Below, in pieces: positions 54,801 to 62,258 of a stretch of DNA of 64,000 nucleotides. Within the stretch, counting starts at the first letter, position 1; every line of letters begins with the position of its first letter. Below the pieces are notes generated by a model. That model worked only from the letters and a program-made list of their open reading frames with translations. It did no database searches and was not told the DNA's origin. The stretch is from Blastocystis hominis. Its lineage: Eukaryota; Sar; Bigyra; Opalinata; Blastocystidae. Position numbers and translations under genes: made by a program. The stretch lies in NCBI RefSeq assembly GCF_000151665.1, contig NW_013171818.1:247308-311307 (forward strand), in the 5' to 3' direction.

Positions 54801-56041
54801 GCGATATTACTCAATGCAAATCCAGATAGGTTGCTTAGTTTATTCAGTCCCAATTTGTAGATATCATTAAACACATTTACATAAGAATTAGTCAAAATGG
54901 AGTAGAAGTGGGAGCCAATTAATGCGAATAATATAGTAAAAGTAAGAATCACAGTTATAGATAAGTAAATATTACTGTATACGAGACTAGTCAATTCTTT
55001 CTTTGCAGGTTCCTCTGCTGCTTTCTTTTTTGTATTTTTGGAAGATTTGGTTTTCATGTAATCTGCCATTAACTGGAGGTCTGTCTTGGTACACAGTTTA
55101 CTACCCAATAGCTTAGGACAACCCCATCGGAGAATAATCATTAAGTCGATAGTTGCTGTAACAACAAGACCCGAAATTACATTTATCACAAATAATAGAA
55201 GCAAGCCAACTACTATTGCCATGAATGTCAGCATTAGTCCCTGTTTTGAATAGCCAGTTAACCAAGTCGTCTTTTTATATACTTCGTTATTCTTGTAACT
55301 GGTTCCTTTTCCATGTCGAGGATAGTCAAATTCAAAAGAATCCAGGTATTCTCCTTCATACAGCTTCTGCTTCTTCTCGTCATATTCAGTCATTGTTAAG
55401 CCATTGAACTCCTTGATTACTCTTATTTCTTTTCCCTGCTCCCAATAGCTGACCTGGATTATCTTTGCATCGTTGTACATATAGCAAATTCCTTCTTTTC
55501 TCCCGAAATCATCTCGCTGACTAATACTTACCAATTTGTGCTCTGCGTTGTATTCTTTCCAATAATCATTCATTTCCTCTTTAGGGACGATGTTTTCGAG
55601 CTTGGTTCCCTTATCATAGAAGCCGTCGAATATCACATTGCCAAATTTGTCATACTCCGTTCCTCGGCCTTGGCGGTATCCCTTTTCCATTCTTCCCTTG
55701 AAATGCAGTTTGCCTGTCTCATAATTAAGTGTACAAGGTCCGGTTACCATTCCATCCACAAGAGTCAAATAGCCGAGTAAAACTCCATTTACACTAGTAA
55801 CTGTACATTGTCCATCGATTTTGTTGTTCTTTACTATAGTATTGACATGAACATTCTCAAAAGGTTCTTCTAATATTATATTGAAACTTCCATTATTCGC
55901 AGTAAACTCTTTAATGGCAAATTTTCTTGATATGTTGCCTTCCCATGAGTGATCTTCGATTTCAGTCACTTCTTCACGTGTCTTCATAAAGCTTAAATTG
56001 CTTTCAAGATCAGTATTAATATTATTTTCTAAACCGTCCAT
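51845..56041 (-). CDS. MORN - membrane - seven-module - discoidin-like surface protein
   Basis: 1398 intronless codons, ATG 56041. Residues about 60-265: MORN-type repeats (LHFKGRMEKGYRQGRGTEYD, VIFDGFYDKGTKLEN), no signal peptide. About 268-310: one long or two short hydrophobic helices (LMLTFMAIVVGLLLLFVINV, GLVVTATIDLMIIL). About 355-382: another (IYLSITVILTFTILFALIGS), with a Lys-rich loop between. About 430-1210: seven modules of roughly 95-115 residues with paired cysteines (IEAIRTC, CYAGxFYFC), an aromatic core (HTIVLRD, DGWDDGSSLLL) and an N-glycosylation sequon at the same place in most (KNGS or GNVS). Modules 1, 3 and 5 are one type (YDYSTDPIY) and 2 and 4 another (ARNLPNDPI), so a two-module unit was duplicated. 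About 1215-1398: a discoidin/F5-8C-like domain (SVENLFDVSISTKYRT ... VTYTFPEG ... MWKIFGRK). Likely a plasma-membrane protein with a MORN domain inside and modules outside. Confidence 0.85.
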   Translation of the reverse strand: MDGLENNINTDLESNLSFMKTREEVTEIEDHSWEGNISRKFAIKEFTANNGSFNIILEEPFENVHVNTIVKNNKIDGQCTVTSVNGVLLGYLTLVDGMVTGPCTLNYETGKLHFKGRMEKGYRQGRGTEYDKFGNVIFDGFYDKGTKLENIVPKEEMNDYWKEYNAEHKLVSISQRDDFGRKEGICYMYNDAKIIQVSYWEQGKEIRVIKEFNGLTMTEYDEKKQKLYEGEYLDSFEFDYPRHGKGTSYKNNEVYKKTTWLTGYSKQGLMLTFMAIVVGLLLLFVINVISGLVVTATIDLMIILRWGCPKLLGSKLCTKTDLQLMADYMKTKSSKNTKKKAAEEPAKKELTSLVYSNIYLSITVILTFTILFALIGSHFYSILTNSYVNVFNDIYKLGLNKLSNLSGFALSNIALLKSIKTENISMTSVDLSATLPIPECSDGQFLIEAIRTCKTHKYEESFSIYEGVYDYSTDPIYYQSECYAGTFYFCINPVQHTIVLRDLDSDGWDDGSSLLLKNGSISLSYRLDNGAAQSIVLNLVPSTSPIPTLPVPECIDGQFLIEAIRVCGSHPNEESLEIYEGARNLPNDPIFKQDFCYAGTFYFCINPVEHTIVLQDLGTDGWNGNSYLLLKNGNVSQTYKLDVGGRYRRLVFALTPILPIPTTPPIPTLPVPECNDGQVLIEAIRTCKTHTNEESFSIYEGVYDYSTDPIYEQTECYAGRFYFCMNPVYHTIVLRDSAINGWDDGSSLLLKNGSISQAYRLDNGAIKAKVFTLNPNPPPPECIDGQFLIEAIRVCGSHPNEESFEIYEGARNLPNDPIYKQSSCYANTFYFCINPVEHTIVLQDLGTDGWNGNSYLLLKNGNVSQTYKLDVGGRYMRLVFALTPILPIPTTPPIPTLPVPECNDGQVLIEAIRTCGLYIYDESFSIYEGVYDYSTDPIYEQTECYAGRFYFCMNPVYHTIVLRDNNNNGWDGGSSLLLKNGNVSLSYRLNNGDMNVIVFAFSLTEVSVSPALASHSALSSTDIFTTCAEDQSLLEIVRTCGVNGNEESFDIYYGVEPSSTTEVFGQSTCIAGTYYTCISPVEHTLVMRDTGLNGWSSGSHLILKSGKVSLAYAMESGNASFHKVVNFGSPANHTSSNTMMSEDRIKVTLLRSCGNSSDSEGFAIYEGASRDRAIYRQTHCIAGVVNLFLSQGLYTIVMTEANGQAWKQNSVVRIFKDGLLGSYRKTVMGAEESKHFECSVELTTSEQTLVGSGVAQSNRAGMTGYSVENLFDVSISTKYRTAVTISDFPVEVTYTFPEGNEYTMNKYVLTNGDSMASACNMWKIFGRKNEDSDEWVMLDSQDNVEWSETNQSKSFTVDNASAYNAYMFQCSAVVNIDDENKGSQLEMAEWNLIQVYIA
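53290..54400. repeat. Internal tandem duplication of a two-module unit (about 680 bp)
   Basis: Bases about 53290-53740 and 53975-54420 are nearly identical (for example the AGGAACAGGTAGAGTAGG and TTCCACCCACATCCAATTT words recur), so the second copy of the module pair is recent. Confidence 0.8.
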
Positions 56042-56971
56042 TTTTGATTGTCAGAGTGGATTAAAAAATAATCTAAAATCTTTGTGGTTTCATTTCACTC
56101 TAAAATGCACCATATCATTGCATTGCATGTATAGTAGTACTATTGATTATCATGTGGTGTATAGTAATAAAGGCCATGATAATATACACTTTACTTATTG
56201 TTCTATAAGGCTTACGATAACTGTTGTTTCTATTATATTAGACATTACAACATAACTTCTTGTTTATGAGGATATATATATAAATATATATAAAACCACA
56301 ATACATAATATCAGCAAACAGTTTTTAAATGTACCTTAAAAGAAAAGTTTAAAAGAGCTAATAGTAAAATTCACTTCATGATTTAAATATTTAGACACCA
56401 ACGAATCTCGATAAATTGTATTTTAGATTCGATAGATTTATGCACATCTCTAATAATATCCTCTGAAGAATATAAGCAGTACCTACCTACAACACTTTAC
56501 TATAGTAACCTCTATTGTATTGTACTGTTTTTCACTATGAATAGCAATTCTAACTATTTAGTTGAATAAAAAACACTGCTGTTGAAAAGCAATTGCTGTC
56601 CATCTAATTATATATATATATATATCCACAGATCATCCAATGAAAACAACCAACATTATGCATATGCTCTATTAGCTGATAATTATCCATGAATTTCAAT
56701 CTCCAGTTTCTACATATCCTCTCGTGATGATCCAAAGCTCATCAGTATTAACAACTCTATGATATTATTCCTTATTCATTCTTATTGGCAATCGGTGTTT
56801 TTAAATATTCTGGAGGGGATACAAATATAAAATCAATTATACATATATCGATTAATTAAAACAATCAACCAAGGGGTTATGTGCAATCCAGAATAATGGA
56901 ATTCCTGGATTTTGGCTTATTTCCTAAGTAAGCTTTCTCCTTTCAGATCTCAAGTACTAGAGCAATTGGAA
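56042..56971. other. AT-rich intergenic DNA
   Basis: Contains TATA tracts near 56270-56295 and 56612-56625. The last 80 bases (TTTCAG at 56941) may be the 5' leader of the next gene. No gene supported. Confidence 0.5.
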
Positions 56972-57414
56972 ATGAGTTTTATTAAGGCTGTACCTCGCTT
57001 GATTTGTCCAGTCAATATTTAGGTATTTCACACCAAGGAGGAGGAGATGAAGATTAACACTGAGAAGACTCACGAGATTTTTGAAACCCACGGTGCTCAA
57101 AGTGAGAGACTGTATTCAATTTTCTAAAATGGTTAATCCTTAAGGCATGCTGAATGGGACCGTTCTAAGAAGCCTACAAACTTTTGGAAGTGCAGAGAGA
57201 ATCAATTGATTTACCAGCGAAAGACGATATCTCCGTAGGGGCTTGTTGGTTGTGGTATGAAATTTTAGCAACTACTACACCATGGGCTATGATGTAGAGA
57301 CTGGAGAGAAGATTAAGGCAAACTGTGTTGAGTCCGTAAGGATTTGTGACCTCAAGTCACTTGTAGGCTTTGTATATCGCAAAGAAGCGTGCTGCAGCTA
57401 TGAAATCGCAGTAA
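56972..57414 (+). CDS. Small conserved-looking protein of unknown function
   Basis: ATG 56972; five exons joined by introns of 31-34 nt give about 103 residues: MSFIKA, VFHTKEEEMKINTEKTHEIF, ETHGAQSERLHAEWDRSKKP, TNFWKCRENQLIYQRKTISP, NYYTMGYDVETGEKIKANC, ALYIAKKRAAAMKSQ, TAA 57412-57414. Each junction keeps the frame and uses GT-AG, so the gene is convincing, but I do not recognise the family. It is basic, charged, with no membrane segment. Convergent with the ferredoxin gene, with 44 bases between ends. An organelle complex subunit would fit the size but is not shown. Confidence 0.6.
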
Positions 57415-57438
57415 AGGTAGAATATATTACATTTTTCG

Positions 57439-57446
57439 TGTTTCCA
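57439..57446 (+). terminator. Variant poly(A) motif TGTTTCCA
   Basis: 25 nt after the TAA of the small gene, T at -5. It shares base 57446 with the ferredoxin octamer on the other strand, giving TGTTTCCAACAAACA across both. Confidence 0.35.
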
Positions 57447-57453
57447 ACAAACA
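57446..57453 (-). terminator. TGTTTGTT motif that completes the ferredoxin stop codon
   Basis: Minus strand reads ...IPFE, then T (57458), TGAC, TGTTTGTT. Cleavage after that T plus A addition gives UAA. Confidence 0.75.
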
Positions 57454-57457
57454 GTCA

Positions 57458-57948
57458 ACTCAAAAGGGATGTAGATTTCGATAGTCCGTCCACTAAAGAT
57501 TTTTGATACTTTCAGCTGGCAAGCGAGACGAGCACTGCATATCATGAGTTTACGATCCTTACTTTTTGGGAATGGACAGATTTGTAGATATTGCGATTTG
57601 TTCGTTTTTGGAAGGTGGATCCAATCGATTGTAGACATCTTGGGGCACAGAGACAAGACATTGACCACAAACTCCTTTTCCGCCGCAATGATCTATTGCT
57701 AACACCTCTAAATCTCGAACATTGGATTTTTGTCGTCGATGTAAGAGAAGCAAGCAATGGCTTTCCAACTTGCGCATCGATATCAATATACTGGATATCT
57801 CCATCTTCTCGAATTGATTTGATTGAAATAGGAACTAGGTTTCACATGTCCAAGACATCTCACCCGTCACTGCTTCTGAGAAGGTTCTACGCGCTAAAGG
57901 CGCGTTCTTCAGCCATCGACACCCGTTTCTTGCCAACAAACAAAACAT
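57458..57948 (-). CDS. [2Fe-2S] ferredoxin, probably organellar
   Basis: Electron carrier. ATG 57948; the first exon codes an Arg-rich amphipathic leader (MFCLLARNGCRWLKNAPLAR then RTFSEA) typical of a mitochondrion-related-organelle presequence. After a 36-nt intron: ISIKSIREDGDIQYIDIDAQ, VGKPLLASL, a 28-nt intron, then the cluster loop HCGGKGVCGQCLVSVP (C-x5-C-x2-C) and, after another 28-nt intron, the fourth ligand in ARLACQLKV, closing with TIEIYIPFE. The CGGKGxCGxC form resembles bacterial/plant-type and corrinoid-protein-reactivase ferredoxins more than adrenodoxin. About 130 residues. The stop is created by poly(A) addition at 57458; read-through would add about 33 residues antisense to the neighbour. 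Only 8 bases separate its start from the SLU7 stop. Confidence 0.82.
57935..57942 (-). terminator. TGTTTGTT poly(A) motif of SLU7, inside the ferredoxin coding region
   Basis: 14 nt after the SLU7 TAG, T at -5, and within codons 3-5 of the ferredoxin gene. Confidence 0.65.
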
Positions 57949-57956
57949 CAAGCCAA

Positions 57957-59521
57957 CTATGCCTGATCGGCCAGACAATACGCATTCTTCACGCACTGAT
58001 GACAGCACGCATAGCCCCACTTCTCCTCCTCCCGATTGTACCACGACCCCCACACACTGGAGTGGTTCCCCGGGAACAAATCTTCCTCGTACTTCGACTT
58101 CGGAATTGCCTTGCTCTCACTCCCCTCCGTCTCCTCCTACCTGCGGCAGCCCCCTCACCACCTTCCCCTGTCGATCGTACTCCACATAATTCTCATCATC
58201 CCTCACTTCCGGCTGGTTTTTCTCGCTCTTCTTCATCATCTCGGCGTTGATCCCATAGCGCATCTCCAGCTTCTTCCGCCGCATTTCCTCCAGCTCGCGC
58301 TTCCGCTCCTCCACCTGCCTCTGCAGCAGCGCTACCCCTCATTCTCCGCCCTCTGCCCCACCCGTCGCCGTCGGCTGCGCCTCCACGTGCACGCTGCTGC
58401 CCTTCTGGCTCGCCTCCCACGCGAACTGCTGCGTCCGGCGGAAGTCCTGCACCTCGCTCGACGCGCGAACGAAGCTCTCTCCCGCGTAGTCCGAGCGCTT
58501 CTGCGCGAACTCGGCCTGGCCGCCGCGCATGCTGCGCGTTCGCGGGTCTGGGAGTGAGAAAGAGAAGAAGGGAAAGGGACCGTAGTACGCGGCGTCGTCG
58601 TCCAGGTGGAGAAGATAGTGCGCGGTGTCTTCGCGGATGCGCATGTTCCGAACCGACGTCTTGATCTTGGAGTCGTACTCCACGCGCTTCTTGGAACTGT
58701 CCACTGCGTTCAGATCCACCACGTCCGAGTCGTCCGAGTCGCTACGGGGAAGAGAAAACCGCGGGAGTACTCGGAGTCGGGGATTTGGACGTCGAGCTGG
58801 TCGCCTTCCTCGACGAGTTTCTCGCGGTCTTTTTGCTCTTTGGTGACGACGGTGTTGTAGTAGCGGCGATGATCGCCGTCCGGCTCCGTCATGAACTTCG
58901 AAGCGATTTCCTCCGCATGGGCGCGACGACGCTCTTCGTCCGCGCGACTCATGATCATTCGCTGTCGATTCACGATGGCACTGACGTCAGCGCTAGACTG
59001 TCATGAAGGAGATGCAAGATAAACCCATTCCAACGATCACGCTTGCCTTCGTAGGATAGATGTAATTCCTTGTTGATGTATTCATCAGGCATAATATCTT
59101 TGTTTGTTTTCCATGCTCCGCGTTTCCTTGGCGCATAAACGCAGTCTTTCTCTGTATGTGTCATTGAACCGCAGTTTCGGCAGGCTCCCTACCTTCGATA
59201 CCATTTAATATATATATACTTTTCGGTATTTCGTTGCTTGGCCGACAAACTTTCCATGTTCGTAATGTTTATCAATCGAATCCCACTGTTTATCACGGTC
59301 TTCCTTTCTTTGGTGATGCAAATCATCTTTCTAGAGAAACAACGCAAACTATAATGAACTACATTTCCCTGCTCTAAGTACCAAGGAGCTTGTGAGACAT
59401 ACTTTGGGATGTAAGGATTTGCTGCTGAACCCTCTCCTTCCTTTGATGTCTTCGTTTTTTCTCTAAAACATCATTTGTTTGTGGTCAATGCCTACTGTTT
59501 TTGATTGTCGTTTGAGCTCAT
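57957..59521 (-). CDS. SLU7: Pre-mRNA-splicing factor SLU7
   Basis: Second-step splicing factor that helps choose 3' splice sites. ATG 59521 (MSSNDNQKQ), then NPYIPKYVSQAPWYLEQGN, KQWDSIDKHYEHGKFVGQAT, a 31-nt intron, the CCHC zinc knuckle GACRNCGSMTHTEKDC, then PRKRGAWKTNKDIMPDE, LHLSYEGKRDRWNG, DPRTRSMRGGQAEFAQKRSD, AWEASQKGSSVHVEAQPT, ENYVEYDRQGKVVRG and the end YFPGNHSSVWGSW-type segment WGYACCHQCVKNAYC, TAG 57957-57959. The order matches yeast and animal SLU7. Introns are 31-33 nt in the parts traced. Divergent from the acidic protein gene with only 55 bases between start codons. Confidence 0.93.
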
Positions 59522-59576
59522 TCAAAATAAAGCAAAAACGTGGAAAACAAAAAAACTAAAGTCATACAAATCCTAA

Positions 59577-60728
59577 ATGAAATCGCCAGTTTTAAAATTA
59601 GATGTGCAGTCGTTTATAACTAGTCTACTAGAGAAAAATGATGCTGAGGTCGTCGGAGGGTGAGTTTTGGCGGGGGACTCCTAACGTTATAGCATTATTC
59701 GTTCTCTCGCTGAGTCCTGCAGTGATTGGAACGGAAAATCTAAATTGAAGCGTTTGCGAAAGTTCATTAACAAGTATTGCCCCAATGTGATTGATAACAT
59801 TGAATTGATGATAGGAATCACTGAAAATTGGAGAGTATATGGTTTATTTTTTCCTTTCGATTTAGTTTGAGGATATGTTGTGGCTTTTGAAGAAGCAGGG
59901 TTATCAGGGAAAGAGTATGATCAACCGTCTGAAGGCCTACGTGTCAAACGAGCTAATTGACGTTTGTTCGGAGGAGAGCAAGCAGAAGTACTTTATCATT
60001 ACCTAAGTTTTATATGTAGAATTTTATCCATGAAACGCAAGTTTAGCTTGGAAGATATGAAGGACATTGTGTTATTAATGATGTTAGAGTCATCGGGATT
60101 GGAAGGATGGAGATTCGTGGCCAAGCTCGCAGAATGTTTGAATTGACTCATCGTCTTTTGATTCATAGCCTGGACTGAAGACAAACTGCAAGAGCTGGTG
60201 AAGATGATTCTGGGAGACGAGGAATTTGATGATGTGGGTCGTGGAAAGGATGGCGGCTTGTTCAAAGTGTTTCCGTATATGAAGGATCATGTGACGATTC
60301 GCGAAGTGATGGAGAGAGAGGAGGATACGGAGGGTAGTTTGGTGGATTTCATCGAGGATGACTTGGGAGAACGCGAAAAGAAGGGAGGAGCGAAGAGAAA
60401 GAGGAGAAGAGTGGCGAGTGATTCGGAGGACGATGAAGAGGATGATTTTGAAGAGGATAGCGATGAAGATGATGAGGAGGATGAAGAGGATGAAGAGGAT
60501 GAAGAGGATGAAGAGGATGAAGGGGTTGAGGATGAAGATGAAGATGAAGATATGGATGAAGATGAAGATATGGATGATGAGGATGAAGATGAAGTTGAGG
60601 ATTTGAGAGATGAAGATGTGAAAGAGATAAAGAAGGGGAAGAGGCGAAGTCATTCAGAGAAGGAGCAAGGAGTGAAACGTAGAAAGATTATTGTTATATC
60701 ATCGGGCTCCGATTCGGATTCCAGTTGA
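59577..60728 (+). CDS. Nuclear protein with acidic tail, unknown family
   Basis: ATG 59577 (MKSPVLKLDVQSFITSLLEK); exons joined by introns of 31-33 nt give an all-helical N-terminal part (SKLKRLRKFINKYCPNVIDN, FEDMLWLLKKQGYQGKSMIN, LEDMKDIVLLMMLESSG, WTEDKLQELVKMILGDEEFD), then a basic stretch (KRKRRRVASDSEDD), about 75 residues of nearly pure Asp/Glu, a second basic cluster (KKGKRRSHSEK ... KRRK) and the end VISSGSDSDSS, TGA 60726-60728. Basic clusters and acidic tract suggest a nuclear or nucleolar chromatin or histone-binding protein. No family recognised for the helical part. Convergent with MIS18, 39 bases between ends. Confidence 0.72.
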
Positions 60729-60767
60729 AATGTTTTTTCAAATAAAAAAAGTTATTGAATACCAAAT

Positions 60768-61323
60768 CTAACTCTTTTCTTCTTGACTATTTTCCAATGT
60801 ACACACTCGCTTTGAGAGCGAATCAAGGATTGAACGGAGGTTACAAAGCGTTTCCTCGTCTTTTTGGGCACGTTCTGCATCGAATGAACACAAAATGGCA
60901 CTAGAAACTACACATTATCAACTACACTGATTCTCACCTTCGGACTCGGTAACATTCTCCTTCCTCGATAATTTACACGAACCCAGAGTGTATACTTTAA
61001 TCTTCTTCATATTGAACGAAAATATGTTTCTGTATATATCTGTCTCAACTGTTGTCGATTTGAACGTCATACCAACTACTTCTTTGCAACTATCACACTC
61101 CAATTCTAAATACGTAGCTCCACTTGCAGGTCCTTCATCCAGCAAATGTAGCTTCGGTAAAACGTTAACATTCGTTGCCTCTATATGGAAATATGAAAGA
61201 GAATAAGTTACTCTCCGACGCAATGATTTCCAAGTCTTTATCAACAATTATGTTACAACAAGAATCACATAAAATATTGTTGCATTTACTGCATTGATAT
61301 ACACAAAACGATGTAGAATTCAT
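60768..61323 (-). CDS. MIS18: Centromere protein MIS18 (Yippee/Mis18 fold)
   Basis: MIS18 primes centromeres for loading of CENP-A. ATG 61323; the first CxxC in YQCSKCNNILCDS, a 31-nt intron, then NVNVLPKLHLLDEGPASGAT and the second CxxC in YLELECDSCKEVVG, followed by TDIYRNIFSFNMKKIKVYTL, GSCK. In animals the matching segment reads VLETLCCAGC...G...KRDLFCLSVEAIESYVLGS, so fold and spacing agree. A 28-nt intron leads to a C-terminal coiled coil (AERAQKDEETLCNLRSILDS), as in MIS18A/B. TAG 60768-60770. About 165 residues. It lies 44 bases beyond the MAD2 stop on the same strand. Confidence 0.82.
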
Positions 61324-61332
61324 TTATTTGTA

Positions 61333-61340
61333 AACAAACA
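61333..61340 (-). terminator. TGTTTGTT poly(A) motif of MAD2
   Basis: 27 nt after the MAD2 TAA and 9 bases before the MIS18 ATG; T at -5. Confidence 0.65.
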
Positions 61341-61367
61341 CCCAACAACTAAACCATCGTGTTCATA

Positions 61368-62138
61368 TTACATATTAATTTGTTGGTAAGATACAGCCGT
61401 ATCAACGTTATGAACCTAGACTTCACAAGGCAAATCCTCACTCACATTCGTAGAAAACGATCTCAATTTCACTGTTTCTGCGTTCGGAATGAAGTGGGGG
61501 TCACTATCTTCCCACTTGAGCGGAACTTCGGCATTCCGATTCGTGTATACAAGAATTTCAAACGAGCCTATTTCAAATAACTCTACCAACTTTACATTGT
61601 TCTTCGTGAAGAGGAAGGAACGTTATCGAAGCAGTTATCTGACGGATAATTGCTTGAATCTCTTTCTGGATTTGATTGAGGTCTTTCTCGCGAGTAACGG
61701 ATCCACGAGACTGCGCAACTTCGGGATCTGTCTCAACCCCAAAAGTCCAGCGTTCCAGCACTCGCTGACTGTCGATGCCGTAAATCACAAGAACCAGTGT
61801 GTGAAGGTCATTCGATTCAATCCAAGCTAAAAGTTATGATTCACGTGACGAGAATACCCTTGACTTGACTAACCATATTCGAAATATATCTATAGAGGTC
61901 TTCTTGTTTAGCAATTACCATAGGCAAACCATACTTTTGCACTCGACTAAAGTAATCGGGAGGATAAAGTCCTCTTTGATATAAAATGCTGCATATTAAT
62001 TGATATACAAAAGACAATACGTGTTGATGCTGTATTCAAAATACTCTGACACAATTTGCGCAGATCCCTTTAAAGTGATAACACTCGATGATTGAGTTGA
62101 CTGCTATAAATAATCGTCAAATATTTCAAAAATACCAT
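61368..62138 (-). CDS. MAD2: Spindle checkpoint protein MAD2 (HORMA domain)
   Basis: MAD2 binds MAD1 and CDC20 and holds anaphase until kinetochores attach. Spliced exons give the whole HORMA domain: TLKGSAQIVSEYFEYSINT, ILYQRGLYPPDYFSRVQKYG, AWIESNDLHTLVLVIYGIDS, VLERWTFGVETDPE, IQKEIQAIIRQITASITFLP, then after a 28-nt intron SFEILVYTNRNAEVPLKWED, FIPNAETVKLRSFSTN and, past a 30-nt intron, VHNVDTAVSYQQINM, TAA 61368-61370. The C-terminal safety-belt segment is complete. About 200 residues, normal for MAD2. In this model the first exon is a single ATG codon at 62138 followed by a 33-nt intron; the start is less certain than the rest. Confidence 0.93.
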
Positions 62139-62258
62139 CACAGAAAAGAATCTGAACAATTATACACCCTTTTTCCTGAAATGAAACGCCTCCTCATTTT
62201 CCAATAACTCATCTGACGTGGTGGATTATCTCTGTTATTGGAATTTTTTATAGAGAAC

